From Artemia franciscana (Eukaryota > Arthropoda > Branchiopoda > Anostraca > Artemiidae), in assembly GCF_032884065.1 (NCBI RefSeq), contig NW_027062616.1, positions 558,001 to 622,000 on the forward strand: a stretch of DNA of 64,000 nt, given 5' to 3'. Position 1 is the first letter of the stretch; each line of letters starts with the position of its first letter. This document shows positions 59,891-64,000 of the stretch, one piece after another. Made by a program: the position numbers and the translations under genes. A model generated the notes under the pieces. The model had not been told where the DNA came from and ran no database searches. It saw only the letters and a list, made by a program, of their open reading frames with translations.

Positions 59891-60005
59891 ATATGTCCCA
59901 AAACAAATGAACCATATTGTCAATTATTCGAAAAATTGGCATAGAAAAAGGTTAAAACTTACTGTTCGGGTTTTTGTCTCTGATTAAATTGATGTTTTCT
60001 TTCAG

Positions 60006-60199
60006 GCAAGGTCCTAGTTTATTATGTCCCATCTCAGCAGATTCTAATGTCACTGGATTTTTTGAGACCAGAGATTTATCTGGGTGTTTTTGATAGAAGG
60101 CCAGTCAAAATGTTAAGTCTTTTTGATAATCCATCTCATTTTCTGGTACTGGCTTCTGACGGATTTGAAGTCGCTATTAACATGTTCTTGAAGGATTGA
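60006..60199 (+). CDS. Host gene exon 5 (terminal coding exon)
   Basis: Acceptor tttctttcag ends at 60005. Two bases complete the glycine codon split with exon 4; then 63 codons and TGA at 60197-60199. It encodes GKVLVYYVPSQQILMSLDF, VFDRRPVKMLSLFDN and FLVLASDGFEVAINMFLKD. The phase agrees exactly with exon 4, and VAIGLHT-GKVLVYY across the junction looks like a continuous propeller strand pair. This exon is outside the palindrome and has no copy in the left flank, so only the right gene copy can encode the full C-terminus. Confidence 0.8.
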
Positions 60200-60381
60200 A
60201 GTTGTATGGACTAGAAACGACTTTTATTGCCTGTGATTTTGCTAAGGATTTTTTTTTTATTGTTTTTACTATAAAATTTAAAAGTAAAGAAGCAACATTT
60301 TAGTTTTGTTTGTGCTCTAATTTATCCTTTTACTTACGTGCTAGTAAGGCATTGTTTGTTTTATAATATTTTTGGTCTTGA

Positions 60382-60387
60382 AATAAA
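60382..60387 (+). promoter_or_regulatory. Poly(A) signal of the host gene
   Basis: aataaa 183 bases after the stop codon, in an otherwise AT-rich 3' region. The only good signal before the next candidate exon. Confidence 0.6.
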
Positions 60388-60399
60388 GCCTACTTGACC

Positions 60400-61169
60400 A
60401 GCCTTATAATCAGTCTATGCAGTGTTGTTGTACAATATCTTTTGAAGAGCTTTTGCAAAGCTTTTGCAAAAGAGGAGGGGATAATTAATCTTTGAATAAA
60501 TATTTCCTTCGTCCAGCTTCGAGTTCTTAAGCCACTTAAGGTGCTATTACTGACCATTGAAACTCTAAATTATCTGAAACAAATTACCGTGCTTGGGAAG
60601 GAACAACTGACCCAAATGATGAAAAATCTTTTCATTATTTCCTTTTGATGTCCTCGGTTCCTCAAAATTTCGAAGAAACAGGAGTCGGGTACAAATAATC
60701 ACTTTAAAAAACGCATCAAAAATTTGTTTGTATGCATTTATGTTATGATTTTACATGTCAGGCTTTTTTTGCGGGGGGGGGGGGGGGTCAAATCCCGTAA
60801 TTCTCTTAGATAAAGCCTTGACTTGTATTAACCTCTAGTTTAGTAGTGCTTATTGATATCGATTACACTTGGTTTTTGCCATTAATAGCCAATAAAAACA
60901 TTCTCTTTCAAAGCAAATGATTTTCTCTGGTTGTCGGTGATGGAAATCAATTGCTTTCTTTTTTCAAATAAAGAAAAGTTTTTTTTATTCCAAAAGTGCA
61001 TGTTTCTCAGCAGCAAGTTATTAAATTTAATACTAGTATATTTTTTACTGGTAGCCTGAAATCTGTTGCCTATACAAACCGGTATACTAATCTATATAGA
61101 ATCGGTTGCCTATACTAAATGAGCCTACTCAATCTAAATCGGAGTCCAATGCCCCAGCTTTCATAAAAG
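60400..61169. other. Intergenic, nothing recognised
   Basis: AT-rich with one long G run near 60772-60787. No ORF, repeat family or RNA gene seen. Confidence 0.5.
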
Positions 61170-61383
61170 ATTCAGTTCGGATATTGATGCCACTGCAACA
61201 AAAGGGCTTCTCATGCCTGATAGCAAAGAAATAAAAATGGATATAAACAGACTTTTAACCCCCGAAGATGAAAATGATGAATGTCACGTAAAAGAAAAAG
61301 AACAATACGTAAATTTTGAAAGTGCATTCAGGAATCTGCATTCATTTCCTGTGGAGGCAAGAGTACGGGAACTTGTAATTCAG
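61170..61383 (+). CDS. Candidate internal exon of an unrecognised gene
   Basis: Open in one frame from an acceptor-like ataaaag (ending 61169) to a donor caggtgata at 61384; 214 bases, phase 2 in and phase 0 out. It reads RFSSDIDATATKGLLMPDSK-like acidic sequence, then NRLLTPEDENDECHVKEKEQ and FPVEARVRELVIQ. Charged and protein-like, unlike the repeat-derived ORFs. Partner exons are not visible, and the acceptor lacks a good pyrimidine tract. It could also be a single-exon start at 61213. Confidence 0.4.
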
Positions 61384-61611
61384 GTGATACATATAATTTT
61401 ACCATACCGAAGTAAAATGTCACGTTTCTTGAGAAACGTGATGTGAAGATAAAAACTGATTCTTTTGTTTGGAAGTAGTGGATGATGGTTTAGACCACGA
61501 GTTCGTCACGTGTAAAGAAATCTTAAGAGAGAAAAAAGTGGTTTAATTTTAAACAAGGGAGTGACAAGCGTACTAAAAACGAAGGCAGCAACAAAACATT
61601 AATTAATAAAA

Positions 61612-61660
61612 AACTCCGAATATTTTGACTCCTCATTCGGGAGCCTTTATCCACGGAAAA
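61612..61660 (-). ncRNA. Possible PLE terminal (ribozyme-like) remnant
   Basis: On the minus strand ggctcc pairs with ggagtc around gaatga, followed by aaaatattcgg; tggataaa precedes it. The layout (stem then (g)aaa then tattcgg) is like the PLE 3' motif at 41186-41227 and known PLE tails, but the first core has several mismatches and there is no PLE coding nearby. Confidence 0.25.
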
Positions 61661-61764
61661 AAAGAAAAAAACCTAGTTAATCATCTAAAGAGAAAGACAA
61701 AGAACAATACAAATAAAAGAGAAAAAAAAGAACAAAATACAAAACAAATAAAACAAAACTCACA

Positions 61765-61920
61765 TCTTAATAAAACTTCCAAAGTACGGTAACAATTGAA
61801 ATCACAGATAAGAAACCAAAATCTTTAGATTGTTTTTATCTATAAGGTCAGATTGGCAAATGGGATATCTTAACAAAACTTCCAAAGTACGGCAACAACT
61901 GTAATCACGGATTAGACACC
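61765..61920. repeat. Short direct duplication
   Basis: cttccaaagtacggtaacaa at 61778 recurs as cttccaaagtacggcaacaa near 61879, each followed by ttgaaatcacagat or ctgtaatcacggat. Units of about 100 bases, diverged. Confidence 0.7.
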
Positions 61921-62229
61921 AAAATATTTTGATAGCTGTGGTAATCCCTATAGAGAAACACAAGTTTTGTTTACCGTACAATGTATAAAAATCCAACCTT
62001 CCATTCGCTTGTAACTCCGGTAGCTAACTTACTAGCTTTTTTATTCAACGCAGCGCAATTCACTCAAGCCTACATTTGGCTGAAATACATAAGTTGCCAA
62101 ATGTTTTTAGATAAAATCATCACATTCCTTCCCCCTTAGACACATAAGTAGGTTAACACTCTATTTTACTTTCACCACATATCCTGCAAACGCATCGCTT
62201 CCTCGACATAAACACAACCCCATCTTACT

Positions 62230-63215
62230 CTTGATTTGACGGTAGATGTCGAGCCAGAAGAAAAAAGTTAGTGAAATCCTCGCTGTTGCGTTACGGCTTC
62301 GATGAACCAACTCTGGGGAAGTTCGAGGCGAACAATGAGATTGCAGGATTAGCCGACTACGGTAGTCCTCTGGAAGTTGGAAATGAGTCGGACCATCTTT
62401 CCTTTTGGTACACCGGTATATAAGACCGTCCCAAAGCTTGAAATAGGCTCCTTTTTCATCTGCCTGGCTAGTGACTTGTCAGTTGAAAAAACGGGAGAGT
62501 TTAATATCCTTCTGCTGGCGGAATGGATTTGTCTTCCCTTTTCCGAGGACCTTCTTCAGGAATTCGGGCAGGAACTTGGTACTCATGTATCAATATATTA
62601 ACAAACATTATTATTATTAGTAATTTTTTTACAACAAACGGGACAGTGCCTCAGCTTTCCCGTTTTCTTGTCCAATTTGATTATGAATATTAAAGTGATA
62701 CTGTTTGAGAGTAAGGGACCAGCGCGTCAAGTGATCGTTGTTGCTCCGAGCCACGTTCAACCATCGAAGTGGATTATGATCAGTTTCGAAGGTAAACTTC
62801 CGACCTTCGAGGTAGTACCGAAACCCCCCCCCCCCTTTAATGCCAAATCCTCACGCTCCACTGTCAAATATTGCTGTTCCGCTGGCGATAGGTTTCTACT
62901 TTCATATGTGACGGGATGCTCCTCTCCGATGCGTTCTGCCAGAACTGCTCCAATCCCCGTGTTTGTAGCATTCGTTTGAAGCACAAACACTTTGGCAAAG
63001 TCTGCACTGCTCAGGACAGGGTAAAGTGGCTATTGAGACAGCGTAGTGAATGCAGTCTTCAGGGCTTGATGGCTACTCTCTTCTCTTGTGACAGCGTAAA
63101 GTGGCATGTATTTCGTTTCTAAAGAAGACCCGTCAGTAGGGACGCAACACAAGAAAAATTGCGGGCCAACTTTTGGTAATACCCAGCGATGCCAAGGAAT
63201 GCCCAAGGAGCGAGG
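62230..63215 (-). pseudogene. Ty3/gypsy pol fragment (RT end, RNase H, integrase start)
   Basis: Reading the minus strand from 63215: remnants of the RT thumb (SLGIPWHRWVLPKV); then RNase H with VFVLQTNATNTGIGAVL, HPVTYESRNLSPAEQQYLTV and ERED near 62980-62860; a disrupted stretch; TRWSLTLKQYHFNIHNQIGQ and GKAEALSRLL near 62730-62645 (end of RNase H); and finally a weak HHCC-like integrase start (LILQSHC, LVHRSRN, FFFWLDIY, LCLCRGSDAF) near 62370-62240. Several frameshifts and a changed first catalytic region (QTNAT where QTDAS is usual). A decayed LTR retrotransposon; no LTRs seen. Confidence 0.8.
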
Positions 63216-63229
63216 TAGGAAGCCTAGTT

Positions 63230-64000
63230 GCCCTCCAATTTTGTGATTACTTAAAAAGGCAACCAGAACTTTTATTTTTTTAAGAACGTTTTCATTAGTA
63301 AAAAATATTCGTACCTTAGGAATTAACTTACGTAACGAACTTCTATATTCGTATGTTTTTATTGCGTATTTGAGAGGTTCACCCCTCGTCGATACCTCGC
63401 TTTTTACACTAATTGTGTCCCAATTCCTTAAGAATTACCCCTGGATCACAAAGGCCGTAGAATAAATACTTGAAATTACTAAAATTACTTTAGCGTAAAG
63501 AGCGAGGCATTACGAGGAGGTAAACCCCTCATAAGCGTAATAATTTCTGCTCGTTTTGAGTTTTAATGCTGCTCCTCACTTTCAGTAGAATAAAAAACCT
63601 TTCATATTTATTTTTTCATTGTTTTTTTTTTAATAATGCTAGAAAATCCTGCGCCTCCTTCATTGAAAGTCTCTTCCCCCATGAGGAGTTCCTCCATGGA
63701 AAGATCCTCCCGCGTAACCCCCCCTCCCTCAACTCTCCCCCCAACAAAAAATATCCCCCTGAAAACGTCTGTACACTTCCCAGTAACCATTACTATGTGT
63801 AAAAACAGGTCAAAGTTTGTAACTTGCAGCCCCTTCCACGGGGACTGCAGGGGAGTAAGTCATCCCCAAAGAAATAGATCCGGTGATTTTGGCAAAAATG
63901 AGCATGGGAGGGGGCCTAGTTGCCCTCCAATTTTTTTGGTCACTTAAAAATGGCACTAGGACTTTTAATTACCGTTAAAACGAGCCGTTACGATCGTTAC
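63230..64000. repeat. R1-family copy at right edge of window
   Basis: Contains gcctagttgccctccaattt twice (about 63222 and 63915) in R1 context, an internal inverted-repeat pair (cctcgctttttacacta near 63398 against gcgtaaagagcgaggcatta near 63493), ctgctcctcactttcagt, and cctcccccatgagg-like degraded sequence. ORFs on both strands at 63566-63947 come from it. It runs past the window end. Confidence 0.65.

Larger units (their letters stand above)
50446..60005 (+). other. Intron 4, contains the palindrome edge
   Basis: About 9.6 kb from gttagt to ttctttcag. It holds the pyrimidine-rich patch at 50930-51020, the repeat triple and hairpin (52466-53230), the LINE remnant (53283-54830), R1 fragments and the tandem-unit element (56110-58334), and then past 58509 single-copy sequence with R1-like and SINE-like parts. 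The palindrome boundary lies within it. Confidence 0.75.

Overview
The window is invertebrate nuclear DNA, AT-rich and dominated by transposable elements. It carries a Polinton/Maverick remnant, an RTE-type LINE, a pogo-type and a hAT-type DNA transposon, Penelope-like elements (PLEs), a Ty3/gypsy fragment and several tandem arrays, plus one spliced host gene with short introns. There are no bacterial gene arrangements. Some dispersed repeats remind me of crustacean (brine-shrimp-like) sequence, but that is an impression from memory that I could not check.

Layout. 1-8,010: decayed Polinton with packaging ATPase, small ORFs, and a retrovirus-type integrase with a chromodomain-like tail. It has an internal tandem duplication and was split by an RTE LINE (2,122-6,120) whose 974-codon ORF is open. 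8,030-16,387: gene-poor DNA with copies of a foldback repeat, here called R1. One R1 copy sits in a PLE fragment and itself holds a pogo-type transposon (11,733-14,366). A 100-N assembly gap lies at 16,388-16,487.

16,761-58,509: a very large imperfect inverted repeat. The left arm (16,761-38,383) and right arm (39,869-58,509) read as reverse complements of each other, around a 1,485-base spacer. The centre is two PLE copies head to head: a fuller plus-strand one, and a minus-strand one lacking its 5' part. The arms differ by a hAT insertion present only on the left (empty site intact on the right), deletions of about 230 and 350 bases on the right, and scattered small changes.

The right arm carries exons 1-4 of a five-exon host gene (about 42,300-60,387), and exon 5 lies in unique DNA just beyond the arm. 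The palindrome edge therefore falls in the last intron. The left arm holds an inverted copy of exons 1-4 that lacks exon 5. The predicted protein is about 410 aa with propeller-like repeats and no family I can name. 58,510-64,000 holds more R1 sequence, the last exon and poly(A) signal, one orphan candidate exon, a possible PLE tail and a gypsy pol fragment on the minus strand.

Inferred order of events: PLE insertion and decay near the gene, then inverted duplication of roughly 19-20 kb, then hAT insertion in the left arm and deletions in the right arm.
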